A stretch of DNA of 16,677 bases. It comes from Deltaproteobacteria bacterium (GTDB taxonomy: Bacteria > Myxococcota > Myxococcia > Myxococcales > Myxococcaceae). Each line of letters starts with the position of its first letter. Position 1 is the first letter of the stretch. The position numbers and the translations under genes were made by a program. Positions 7,777-14,568 of the stretch are shown here, one piece after another. The stretch is taken from positions 1 to 16,677 of the forward strand of contig VGRA01000005.1 of assembly GCA_016875515.1 (NCBI GenBank), in the 5' to 3' direction. The notes under the pieces were generated by a model. It searched no databases, was not told the DNA's origin, and saw only the letters and a list, made by a program, of their open reading frames with translations.

Positions 7777-8321
7777 CGGGCGGCCTCCCCCTCGGACAGC
7801 AGCGCCTCCAGCTCCCGCTCGTACAGCGGCAGGAACGTCTCGGAGAAGCCCTCGTGCACGTGTCGCACCACGCCGCGCCGGTCCACCAGGAAGGAAGTGG
7901 GCATCACCTTCACCTTCAGCAAGCGCTCGGAGAGCGCCGCGTTGGGATCCCTCAGCACCGGCAACTTCACGCGGTGCGCCTGGAGGAAGGCCGGCAGGAC
8001 TGCCTCGTCCTCGTCCACGTTGAGCGCGTACACCCTCAGCCCGCGCGCGCCGTATGTCTCCTGCAGGTGGGCGTACAGGGGCAGCGCCTCCACGCACGGT
8101 TCGCACCAGGTGGCCCAGACGTCCAGGAGCACCACGTTGCCCCGCTCGGCCGCGAGGTCGAACGGCTCCCCGCTGCCGTACCGCGCCACCTGGAGCGCGA
8201 GCAACTCTGCAGGCGGGCTGCTGACCGGCCCGGCCAGCGGAGGCAGCGCTGCCCGCTGCAGGCACCCGCCCCCAAGCAGCAGGACGGCCGCAAACGCCAC
8301 AAGCCGGACCGAGCCTCTCAT
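7773..8321 (-). CDS. TlpA/ResA-like thioredoxin-fold lipoprotein
   Basis: A 182-residue protein starting at ATG 8321, overlapping the mpl stop (ATGA). Residues 1-19 are a hydrophobic signal ending LLLGGGC with Cys20; the residue at -3 is Gly rather than Leu/Val/Ile, so lipidation is likely but not textbook. A thioredoxin fold spans about 50-176: DVWATWCEPC at 67-76 has the WCxxC redox centre (Cys73, Cys76), and VMPTSFLVD at 139-147 has the conserved cis-Pro141. TlpA/ResA-type proteins reduce disulphides outside the cytoplasm, for example in cytochrome c maturation. No such genes are nearby; the neighbours are murein-recycling enzymes. Its stop overlaps the start of the phosphatase gene. The fold and active site are certain; the client protein is unknown. 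Confidence 0.92.
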   Translation of the reverse strand: MRGSVRLVAFAAVLLLGGGCLQRAALPPLAGPVSSPPAELLALQVARYGSGEPFDLAAERGNVVLLDVWATWCEPCVEALPLYAHLQETYGARGLRVYALNVDEDEAVLPAFLQAHRVKLPVLRDPNAALSERLLKVKVMPTSFLVDRRGVVRHVHEGFSETFLPLYERELEALLSEGEAAR

Positions 8322-9802
8322 GCCCTTCCCTCCGCGGCGGCGCGCAGATGCCCCATCAGCAGGTCCATGAAGCCGCCGAAGCTCCCGTTGCTCATCACCA
8401 GCAGCACGTCCCCCGGCCGGGCAAAACCGGCCACCTGCCGTGCCAGCCCCGGGACCTCTGCGCTCCCCTCCGCGGGAACGCCGCGGGCGCGGAGGTCCTC
8501 CACCAGCCGCGGCACGTCCAGTTCCTCCCCCACCGGCACCTTGTCGTGCCGCTCGGGGACCTTGATGAAGGCGGCGTCCGCGGCGTCGAACGCGGCGGCG
8601 TAGTCCGACTGGTGGATGTTTCGACGGCTGGTGTTGCTGCGCGGCTCGAAGACGGCCACGAGCCGTCGGCCGGCATAGCGCCCCTTCACCGCGGCCAGCG
8701 TCTCGCGCACCGCGGTGGGGTGGTGGGCAAAGTCGTCCACCACCCGGATGCCGCCCACGTCCGCGCGCACCTCCTGCCGCCGCCTCACGCCGCGAAAGCT
8801 GGCGAAGCCCTCGCGCACCTCGGCGTGCGAGAGGCCCAGCGCGCGCGCGCAGCCGTACACCCCGAGCGCGTTCTCCACGTTGTGGCTGCCGCCGAGCGGG
8901 AGGAGCACCTCGCCCTGGGGCTCGCCCCGCAGCACCACGCCGAAGTGCGCACCGGCCTCGGAGAAGCGCAGGCCTGCGGGCACCACGTCCGCGTCCGCCC
9001 CCTCCTGGCCCCGGTAGGTGACGGGGCGCACCCTCGCGGACTTCGCGAGCGCCACCGCGTTGGGATACGCCGCGCACACAGCGAGCGTCCCGTCCGCGGG
9101 CACCAACTGCACCAGCTTCTCGAAGGCAGACTCGTAGTGGGCGAGGTCACGGTAGATGTCCGCGTGGTCGAACTCCACGGACGTCAGCAGCAGCGTGCGC
9201 GGGCGGTAGTGGAGGAACTTGGGGCCCTTGTCGAAGTAGGCGGTGTCGTACTCATCCCCCTCCACCACCACGTGGGGGCCGGCCCCCACCCGGTAGTTGC
9301 CCGCGTAGTTGAGGGTGACGCCGCCCACCAGGAACGAGGGATCCCGCCCCGCGTGCGCGAGCAAGTGGCCCATCAGCGCGGACGTGGTCGTCTTCCCGTG
9401 GGTGCCGGCCACCACCACCGGGTGGCGCTGCGCGAGGAAAAGCTCCCCGAGCGCGGCGGGGAAGCTCACCTGCGGCAGGCCGCGCTCGCGCACCGCGGTG
9501 GCCTCCGGGTTGACGCGCCGCACGACGTTTCCAATGACGACCAGGTCCGGCTTGGCCAGGTCCAGGTTGCCCGCGGCGTAGGGCGTCATGACCGGGATGC
9601 CCCAGGTGCGCAGCATGTCGCTCATGGGCGGGTAGACGTTCTCGTCGCTGCCCGTCACGTGGAGGCCGGAGGCCTTGAGCATGCCGGCAAAGCTGCCCAT
9701 GCCGGTGCCGGCTACGCCCACCAGGTGGACACGGCGAACGCGCGAGGCGTCCACGTGGGTGACGACGTTGCCGTTGTCCGGCGGGGGCGTGGGGGCATTC
9801 AT
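8318..9802 (-). CDS. mpl: UDP-N-acetylmuramate:L-Ala-gamma-D-Glu-meso-DAP ligase (murein peptide ligase)
   Basis: A 494-residue Mur-ligase family enzyme, slightly longer than E. coli Mpl. It joins recovered tripeptide (L-Ala-gamma-D-Glu-meso-DAP) to UDP-MurNAc with ATP in the cytoplasm, allowing reuse of cell-wall peptides. Seen in order: N-terminal nucleotide-binding GVAGTGMGSFAG at 29-40; ATP P-loop VAGTHGKTTT at 131-140; VVEGDEYDTAYFDKGPKF at 179-196 and SVEFDHADIY at 208-217, the pattern that separates Mpl from MurC; then GGSHNVENALG and DDFAHHPTAV in the central and C-terminal domains. The start ATG 9802 overlaps the serine-hydrolase stop (ATGA), and its own stop overlaps the TlpA start. 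The partner LD-carboxypeptidase, which makes the tripeptide, is two genes upstream in the same operon. Confidence 0.96.
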   Translation of the reverse strand: MNAPTPPPDNGNVVTHVDASRVRRVHLVGVAGTGMGSFAGMLKASGLHVTGSDENVYPPMSDMLRTWGIPVMTPYAAGNLDLAKPDLVVIGNVVRRVNPEATAVRERGLPQVSFPAALGELFLAQRHPVVVAGTHGKTTTSALMGHLLAHAGRDPSFLVGGVTLNYAGNYRVGAGPHVVVEGDEYDTAYFDKGPKFLHYRPRTLLLTSVEFDHADIYRDLAHYESAFEKLVQLVPADGTLAVCAAYPNAVALAKSARVRPVTYRGQEGADADVVPAGLRFSEAGAHFGVVLRGEPQGEVLLPLGGSHNVENALGVYGCARALGLSHAEVREGFASFRGVRRRQEVRADVGGIRVVDDFAHHPTAVRETLAAVKGRYAGRRLVAVFEPRSNTSRRNIHQSDYAAAFDAADAAFIKVPERHDKVPVGEELDVPRLVEDLRARGVPAEGSAEVPGLARQVAGFARPGDVLLVMSNGSFGGFMDLLMGHLRAAAEGRA

Positions 9803-10947
9803 GCAGGGGAGCCTTCGAGCGAGAGCGCGCGGACGGCCGCGTCGTGGAAGCGAGGACGGAAGTCCCGGAGGGCGAGGTTGCCTCGCCCGTGCGCGGTGCG
9901 GTTGGTGGTGAGCGCGACCACGAGCTGCCGCCCCAGGTCCACCCAGAGGCTCACGCCGGTGAAGCCGGTGTGGCCCACCGCCCCCGGCGGCAGGTTGCCC
10001 ACGTGGGTGCCCGCCGAGGCGGGAGGGGCCGGGGTGTCGAACCCGAGCGCGCGGCTGCTGCCGGGAACCTGCGCGTCCGGGGCGAGCGCAAGGCGCCAGA
10101 GCGGCGCAGGGGCGAGGCGGCCCGCGCCTGCAAGCTCGTCCAACACCGCCTGTCCGAAGCGCGCCACGTCCTCGGCAGGCCCGAACAGCCCTGCGTGGCC
10201 GGCAACGCCGTCAAGCACCCAGGCGTTGTCGTCGTCCACCTCGCCGGGCCGGGAGGGGCGGACGGGGAACGGGGTCCACATCGTCTCCTGGCCGGGGGCG
10301 GGTTCGCGCGGTCGCGTGCTGCCGGTCTGGGGCAGCCCGTCACCCGGGGCCTGGGCGGTGATGCGGCGGAAGGTGGAGGTGAGCCCCAGCGGCGCGGCCA
10401 CGTGCTCCGCGAAGAGGACGTCAAGCGGGGCGCCCAGCACCTGCTCGAGCGCAAAGCCCAGCTGCAGGAAGCCCACGTCGCTGTAGACCGCCTCGATGCT
10501 GCGGGGGCGCCGCAGGCCGCAGGCGAGCACCGCCTTGCGCACCTCGGCGTGGACCTCCTCCCACGTGGCGCGGGGGGTGGCGGGGTCGAACAGCTCGGGC
10601 ACCGCGGGCATCACGCGCGCGAAATAGGGGAGCCACGCCGGCAGGCCGGAGCGGTGGTACAGCAGGTCCGCGAGCGTCACGCCCGCCTCGGCGGCGGGGG
10701 TGCCGGGAAAGAGGCGGGAGAGCGGCGTGGACGGCCCCACCCTGCCCTGCCCCCACCCGCGCAAGAACAGCGCGGTGGTGCACATCACCTTGGTCAGCGA
10801 GGCGAGATCAAACGGCGTCTGGTCATCCACGGGGCCGGCAGTGCCGGAGAAGGCCTGCGCGCCGCGGTGGAGCACCACCGCCTGCGCGGCGGGGAAGGCG
10901 CCGTCCTGGACGCCGGCGTCCAGCAGTTGCTGCAACGGGTGGCTCAC
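9799..10947 (-). CDS. serine hydrolase, beta-lactamase/DD-peptidase fold (class C-like)
   Basis: A 382-residue protein starting at GTG 10947, which overlaps the ldcA stop. Active-site motifs of the penicillin-recognising serine enzymes are visible: SLTK at 50-53 (nucleophile Ser50, Lys53); YSD at 155-157 in the YxN position, with Asp for Asn; and HTG at 326-328 replacing KTG, as in many esterase-like and DD-peptidase-like members of the class C family. No signal peptide is seen: the N-terminus (SHPLQQLLDAGVQDGAFPAA) is polar, so the enzyme is probably cytoplasmic, unlike true beta-lactamases. Placed between LD-carboxypeptidase and Mpl, it may act on recovered muropeptides or another D-amino-acid peptide. 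That substrate is inferred from context; a general esterase cannot be excluded. Confidence 0.92.
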   Translation of the reverse strand: MSHPLQQLLDAGVQDGAFPAAQAVVLHRGAQAFSGTAGPVDDQTPFDLASLTKVMCTTALFLRGWGQGRVGPSTPLSRLFPGTPAAEAGVTLADLLYHRSGLPAWLPYFARVMPAVPELFDPATPRATWEEVHAEVRKAVLACGLRRPRSIEAVYSDVGFLQLGFALEQVLGAPLDVLFAEHVAAPLGLTSTFRRITAQAPGDGLPQTGSTRPREPAPGQETMWTPFPVRPSRPGEVDDDNAWVLDGVAGHAGLFGPAEDVARFGQAVLDELAGAGRLAPAPLWRLALAPDAQVPGSSRALGFDTPAPPASAGTHVGNLPPGAVGHTGFTGVSLWVDLGRQLVVALTTNRTAHGRGNLALRDFRPRFHDAAVRALSLEGSPA

Positions 10948-11846
10948 GCGGCCCCCCGGCGGGGCGACACCCCGGGCTCGAGGAAGGACAGGCTGCGCGC
11001 CGGCCCGTCCAACCGGACACGCACCCCGAGCGGGACCGCGAGGTTCACCTCACCGTGGCCCACCGGGAAGCCGGCCACGCACGGCTTTCCGAGCGCCTGT
11101 GCGAGCTCCCGCAGGACGTCCGCGCTGGACCCAGCCGCGTCCTTCTCCTCGCACCCGGTAAATTCTCCGAGCGCGATGCCGGCCACCGCGTCCAGCGCGC
11201 CCGCCAGCTTCAGCTGCGTCCACATCCGGTCCAGCCGGTAGGGGCGCTCCCCGACGTCTTCGAGGAGCAGCACCGCGCCGCGGAGGTCCGGCAGGTACGG
11301 CGTCCCCACCAGGGACGCGACGAGCGAGAGGTTGCCCCCCACGAGCCGACCCTCGGCCACGCAGGGCACGAAGGTCTCCGTGCCCTCGAGGGCGGGCGCG
11401 GGCTCGGGCGTCTCCATCAAGCGGAAGAGGCGCTCCACGGCATGCGGGGGCTGGCGCCCGAGCTGCGTGACGACCGGTCCATGGAGGCTCATGACGCCGC
11501 GGGATTGGAGCCCCAGGTGCAGCGCGGTGATGTCCGAGAAGCCCACGAGCAGGGCAGGGTTGAGCACCCGGGGCGGCAGGGTGGGCAACAGGTGCATGGC
11601 GCCGAAGCCGCCGCGCGCGCAGACCGAGGCGAGTCCGGACGAGAGCCAGGCGGCCAGTTCGTCCTGCCTGCGCCCCGCTGTACCGGCGAGGTAGCGGTGG
11701 CGGCTGTCCAGGCCGGGGGCGAGCTCCACGGTGTAGCGGGACCGCAGAACGGCGAGCCCTGCCTCGAAGGGGGCAGACTCGAAGGGCCCGGAAGGGGCGA
11801 TGACGCGCAGCGTGTCACCCGGTGCGAGCGCGGGAGGAGGAATCAC
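10944..11846 (-). CDS. ldcA: LD-carboxypeptidase, peptidase family S66 (LdcA/MccF fold)
   Basis: A 300-residue enzyme starting at GTG 11846. It removes the terminal D-Ala from murein tetrapeptide, giving the tripeptide that Mpl uses. Family S66 landmarks: RVIAPSGPF at 14-22, the nucleophile elbow VGFSDITALH at 101-110 with Ser104, LLLEDVGERPYRLDRMWTQL at 193-212 with Glu196, and GFPVGHG at 259-265 with His264. The Ser-Glu-His order and spacing fit the catalytic triad described for Pseudomonas LdcA. MccF, which inactivates microcin C, shares the fold, but the mpl linkage favours the murein role. There is no signal peptide, so it is cytoplasmic as expected. It is the first gene of the five-gene operon and diverges from a secreted-protein gene across 68 nt. 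Confidence 0.94.
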   Translation of the reverse strand: MIPPPALAPGDTLRVIAPSGPFESAPFEAGLAVLRSRYTVELAPGLDSRHRYLAGTAGRRQDELAAWLSSGLASVCARGGFGAMHLLPTLPPRVLNPALLVGFSDITALHLGLQSRGVMSLHGPVVTQLGRQPPHAVERLFRLMETPEPAPALEGTETFVPCVAEGRLVGGNLSLVASLVGTPYLPDLRGAVLLLEDVGERPYRLDRMWTQLKLAGALDAVAGIALGEFTGCEEKDAAGSSADVLRELAQALGKPCVAGFPVGHGEVNLAVPLGVRVRLDGPARSLSFLEPGVSPRRGAA

Positions 11847-11914
11847 GGCGCGACGTCATAGCACCGGGGCGTGCTGCGCGGTCGCGCTCCCGGTATACGG
11901 AGGAGCGCTTCGCC
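11847..11914. promoter_or_regulatory. divergent intergenic region between ldcA and the 259-residue gene
   Basis: This 68-nt gap separates two divergent starts and must hold the ldcA operon promoter. On the + strand there is a strong ribosome-binding site GGAGGAG (11899-11905), 9 nt before the ATG, and a -10-like TATACG (11894-11899) too close to it to be convincing. On the - strand a -10-like TATGAC is at 11859-11854, without a good -35. No operator palindrome is obvious. Confidence 0.3.
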
Positions 11915-12694
11915 ATGCGTCCCCTGACCTCCACGGCCGCTGTCCGCATGCTCGCCCTACTGGCGTTGACGGTGGCGTCCGCTGCGGGCGCTGACGAGGG
12001 ACCGGTCGTCCGGCGCGAGCTGGCCCCGCACTTTGCCCCGGACGAAGCGTTCCTGGCGCAGGGGGGCGTCCAGTACTTCTACGACTACTTCGACAAGGAC
12101 GAGGCCGCCGGACAGGAGCGGGAGTTCCCGGCCTTCCGGGGGTTGGACCCCGCGGGGCGCTGGGAGGCGCGGCGGGATCCGCTGTACCGGGTGGTTGCGC
12201 GGTTCGTGTACGACATACACAAGGACGTCTCGTTCTTCTCCGCCGCGCGGGTGAAGGACGTGGCGTACATGAACCGGGTGTGCCCGTCCTGCAACATCCG
12301 CGAGGCGCCCGGTGGGCTGTACCGGGTGGGCCAGATGCCGGCCAACACGTCCCGGGTTCGCTGCTTCGACCGGGGGCAGTTCCAGGCGGTGCAGTCCGAG
12401 CCATGGGCGCAGCAACTGCTGGGGCTGACCCGGGGAATGGGGACGCCGGACGCCGTGGTGCTGCAGGAGAACTTCGACTTCGAGCGGATCGTCGGGATGC
12501 AGACCGGCGAGGGCAGCACCACCGTGACGGCCCACTACGCGCTGGGGCCAGGGCGGACGCGCATCGCGGTGCACCTGGTGACGCTGATGCACAACATCCC
12601 GCCCTTCTTCCTGGGGGGAACGGGGCGCGTGAAGGACATCACGCTGGAGGGGGCGCTGTCCCTCATCCGGCAGCTGCGGCGCTACGGCGAGTGA
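11915..12694 (+). CDS. secreted protein of unknown function
   Basis: A 259-residue protein. ATG 11915 was chosen because GGAGGAG lies 9 nt upstream and a signal peptide starts there (MRPLTSTAAVRMLALLALTV, cleavage near SAAGA). An in-frame ATG at 11822 would overlap ldcA and add a charged leader. The mature protein has an aromatic block (VQYFYDYFDKDEA), a three-cysteine middle (RVCPSCNIREA, then RVRCFDRG) and a beta-rich C-terminal half with amphipathic stretches (RIAVHLVTLMHNIPPFFLGG). The CPSC pair could bind metal or form a disulphide, but no second CxxC accompanies it. I do not recognise the family. The overall pattern (signal, cysteines, no transmembrane helix) suggests a periplasmic or surface protein. 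It converges on the methyltransferase gene with a 13-nt overlap of coding ends. Confidence 0.8.
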   Translation: MRPLTSTAAVRMLALLALTVASAAGADEGPVVRRELAPHFAPDEAFLAQGGVQYFYDYFDKDEAAGQEREFPAFRGLDPAGRWEARRDPLYRVVARFVYDIHKDVSFFSAARVKDVAYMNRVCPSCNIREAPGGLYRVGQMPANTSRVRCFDRGQFQAVQSEPWAQQLLGLTRGMGTPDAVVLQENFDFERIVGMQTGEGSTTVTAHYALGPGRTRIAVHLVTLMHNIPPFFLGGTGRVKDITLEGALSLIRQLRRYGE

Positions 12695-13935
12695 GGCGCA
12701 TCCCAGGCGGCGGCGAAAAAGCCGTCGGTACCGTGGCGGTGCGGGAGGGCGCGGAAGCAGCCATGGTGGGCGAAGGGGGCGGCCCAATCCGGGAGGACCC
12801 GGCGCAGCTGCGGGTGACGCGCCTCGAAGGCCTCGGCCACGGCCTCGTTCTCCTCGTGGCGGAGGGTGCAGGTGGCGTAAACGAGCCTACCGCCTGGGCG
12901 GAGGTGGCGGAGCCCCTGCTCGAGCAGCTGGAGTTGGAGCGGAGGCCAGCGTTCGAAGCTGGCGGGGTCCATCCGGAAGCGGGCATCCGGTCCGCGGCGG
13001 AGGGCGCCCACCTCGCTGCAGGGGGCGTCCACGAGCGCGCGGTCCACGCGGAGGTTCGCAGGGAGGCTGCCGCAGTGGATGCGGACATGGTGGATGCGGG
13101 CGCGCTCGGCCCGCCGCTGCAAGCGGTCCAGGCGTTCACCGTCGACGTCGAAGGCGTGGACGCGTCCGGTGGGGCCAACGGAGGCGGCGAGCTGGAGCGT
13201 CTTGCCGCCTGCGCCGGCGCAGAGGTCCAGGACGGAGTCCCCTTTTCGCGCCTCCACGAGCTCGCCGAGCAGCTGGCTGCCCTCGTCCTGGACCTCGAAG
13301 AGGGACTCCCGGTGGGCGGTGAGGCCGTACAGGTTGGGGCGCAGGGAGGTGACGTGGAGGCCATGGGGGGCGTGGAGGCAGGGCTGGGTGGAGCGGCCTT
13401 CCGCGGAGAGTTGCTGGGCGAGCGCCTCGCGGGAGGTGAGGAGGGCGTGGGCGCGTAGGGTGACCGGGCCGGGGAGCGAGAGGGATTCGAGGAAGGGCTC
13501 CGCGTCCGTTCCGAGCTCGCGAAGGGCGAGGGCGGCCAACCAGTCCGGGGTGGACCAGCGGTGGGCGAGCGTGTCCGGTTCACCCTCCCGGAGTGTCGGG
13601 GCCGCTGGGAGCCGGGCAAGCTGCGTGGCCTCCCCCGCGGGCAGCCCGGTGCCGGCGAGGAGCGCGAACCAGAGGGCGTCTGGGGCGTCATCGCCGACGA
13701 ACCAGGCCAGCCGGCGGCGCCAGAGGGCGACGTTGAAGGTGGACTCGGCGAGGGCACGGCGCTGCGGGGACGTTGCAGTGCGGTGGCGGCGCAGGAGTGC
13801 GTCCAGCTCGCGCTCGGCGGGCTCCCCCGCGAGTACGCGCTCAAGGGTGGCGAGGAGCTGCGGAGCCACCGGGGCGACCGACTTCCAGTCGATCCCTGAG
13901 AGCCGGGCACAGGTGGGACGTGGGAGTACGGGCAC
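12682..13935 (-). CDS. RsmB/NOL1/NOP2-family RNA (cytosine-5) methyltransferase
   Basis: A 417-residue protein from GTG 13935. The family transfers a methyl group from S-adenosylmethionine to C5 of cytosine in rRNA or tRNA. Seen: a helical N-terminal region (about 20-85) like the NusB-type domain of RsmB; the SAM-binding loop VLDLCAGAGGKT at 235-246; DAPCSEVGALRRGPDARFR at 303-321 (motif IV Cys306); and YATCTLRHEEN at 353-363 (motif VI Cys356, the usual nucleophile). E. coli RsmB has 429 residues, close to this length. The start is uncertain: ATG 13995 would add 20 residues but reads through the likely tRNA promoter and begins 3 nt from the tRNA, while GTG 13869 would cut into a plausible N-terminal helix. 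The rRNA C967 target of RsmB is likely but not proven. Confidence 0.92.
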   Translation of the reverse strand: MPVLPRPTCARLSGIDWKSVAPVAPQLLATLERVLAGEPAERELDALLRRHRTATSPQRRALAESTFNVALWRRRLAWFVGDDAPDALWFALLAGTGLPAGEATQLARLPAAPTLREGEPDTLAHRWSTPDWLAALALRELGTDAEPFLESLSLPGPVTLRAHALLTSREALAQQLSAEGRSTQPCLHAPHGLHVTSLRPNLYGLTAHRESLFEVQDEGSQLLGELVEARKGDSVLDLCAGAGGKTLQLAASVGPTGRVHAFDVDGERLDRLQRRAERARIHHVRIHCGSLPANLRVDRALVDAPCSEVGALRRGPDARFRMDPASFERWPPLQLQLLEQGLRHLRPGGRLVYATCTLRHEENEAVAEAFEARHPQLRRVLPDWAAPFAHHGCFRALPHRHGTDGFFAAAWDAPHSP

Positions 13936-13942
13936 TGGGTTG

Positions 13943-13971
13943 TTGACTTCGAAAAAGGTCGGCTTTACAAG
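13943..13971 (+). promoter_or_regulatory. probable sigma-70-type promoter of tRNA-Asn
   Basis: TTGACT (13943-13948) and TACAAG (13966-13971) are separated by 17 nt, 5/6 and 4/6 matches to the -35 and -10 consensus. They lie just upstream of the mature tRNA 5' end at 13998, leaving room for a leader of about 20 nt. The A/T-rich spacer stands out from the surrounding GC-rich DNA. Confidence 0.55.
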
Positions 13972-13997
13972 GCGCCCCGTCGTTACAGCCACCATTT

Positions 13998-14070
13998 TCC
14001 CCGATAGCTCAGCTGGTAGAGCAGCGGACTGTTAATCCGCGTGTCCCTGGTTCGAGTCCAGGTCGGGGAG
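13998..14070 (+). tRNA. tRNA-Asn (anticodon GUU)
   Basis: A 73-nt cloverleaf. The acceptor arm TCCCCGA (13998-14004) pairs fully with TCGGGGA (14063-14069), with discriminator G at 14070. The D-arm contains AGCTCAGCTGGTAGAGC. The anticodon stem-loop CGGACTGTTAATCCG carries GTT at 14031-14033. The T-arm CCTGGTTCGAGTCCAGG has the invariant GTTCGA. The bases after the discriminator are CTA, so the CCA tail is not encoded and must be added by the CCA-adding enzyme. It is adjacent to the start of the divergent methyltransferase gene and followed by an accessory region. Confidence 0.98.
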
Positions 14071-14117
14071 CTACTTGAGCGTCCGCACCAACGGTCGCTC
14101 CCCAAGTTTAAACAAAG

Positions 14118-14141
14118 CCCTCGGAGAGAAATCTCCGGGGG
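14118..14141 (+). terminator. probable terminator hairpin of the tRNA-Asn transcript
   Basis: A 10-bp stem (CCCTCGGAGA with TCTCCGGGGG, one T-G wobble) closes on a GAAA tetraloop at 14128-14131, 48 nt after the tRNA. A modest T-rich run (TCGTCTTT, 14144-14151) follows within a few bases. The stem is convincing; the T-tract is poor. Confidence 0.45.
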
Positions 14142-14216
14142 CGTCGTCTTTCCCGCCCTGTATTCCGGGCAGTTGCGCTCCCCTCCCCGCCTACGTGGCT
14201 CTGGACAGGGTTCGAG

Positions 14217-14398
14217 CAGAGAGCGATTCGGCACCCAGGTGGCGCGCCCCGAGGGCGCTCTGGACGGCTCTCGCGCTCTCTGTCTCGTCCAGTGGGGAGA
14301 GAGAAACAGAGAGCGTTTAACGGTTTGGCCCCTCCAGCGTGGACGGGTCCGCGACAGGTTAACTGTCCACCTCGGGCGCGCCCGCCCGACGCTCTCTG
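14217..14398. repeat. four copies of 9-mer CAGAGAGCG in alternating orientation
   Basis: CAGAGAGCG is at 14217-14225 and 14307-14315 on the + strand, and as CGCTCTCTG at 14274-14282 and 14390-14398. The middle pair extends to a 10-bp perfect inverted repeat (CGCTCTCTGT 14274-14283, ACAGAGAGCG 14306-14315) followed by TTTAAC, so that part could also fold as a terminator. GCTCTGGAC at 14198-14206 and 14257-14265 is a further direct repeat. Function unknown. Confidence 0.5.
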
Positions 14399-14568
14399 GA
14401 GCGCCATGCCGGCCCCCGGCGCGGACACACCCGGCCGCTTTCCGCCTCGTGTCCGCCACCGTAGTGGCGTATAAAGCCCGCCAGTCTCAGAGAAACAATG
14501 AGCGCCGCGACGCCAACCGCCGGGAATCCGGGGGCTTCCGTGCGGCGACCACCAGCGGGTCACTTCAC

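Larger units (their letters stand above)
14071..14568. other. 498-bp non-coding, repeat-bearing region downstream of the tRNA
   Basis: No credible gene is seen. One frame stays open through it into the nuclease gene, but it runs back into the tRNA, has no start with a ribosome-binding site before 14569 and reads as low-complexity sequence. The region contains a GAAA-loop hairpin close to the tRNA, four copies of the 9-mer CAGAGAGCG in alternating orientation, a small inverted repeat GACAG-GTTAA-CTGTC (14353-14367), and a -10-like TATAAA (14470-14475) without a clear -35 that might serve the nuclease gene. Confidence 0.7.

Noticed and set aside
7777..8265. N-terminal extension of the phosphatase reading frame on the - strand
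   Set aside because: The frame is open but lies over the TlpA gene; GTG 7776 overlapping the TlpA stop gives the normal family length.
6583..8370. 595-codon + strand frame across the OPX gene, phosphatase and TlpA genes
   Set aside because: It crosses three supported genes in wrong frames or strand; the start is internal to the OPX gene and the product is low-complexity.
8348..10486. A very long + strand open frame opposite mpl and the serine hydrolase gene
   Set aside because: It is antisense to two genes with complete catalytic motifs; its translation is Arg/His/Gly-rich low-complexity, as expected from GC-rich antisense frames.
9844..11241. Long + strand frame opposite the serine hydrolase and ldcA genes
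   Set aside because: Antisense to well-supported genes; composition biased, no domain or ribosome-binding site.
12280..13458. Long + strand frame running from the secreted unknown gene into the methyltransferase region
   Set aside because: Overlaps the signal-peptide gene in another frame and is antisense to the RsmB-like gene, whose SAM and catalytic motifs are intact.
14209..14216. GGTTCGAG, a copy of part of the tRNA T-loop, as an attachment-site repeat
   Set aside because: Only 8 bp match and the flanks differ; too short to call an att site.
14041..14568. N-terminal extension of the DUF1016 frame back into the tRNA
   Set aside because: It would start inside the tRNA-Asn gene, has no ribosome-binding site, and adds about 176 low-complexity residues absent from the family.
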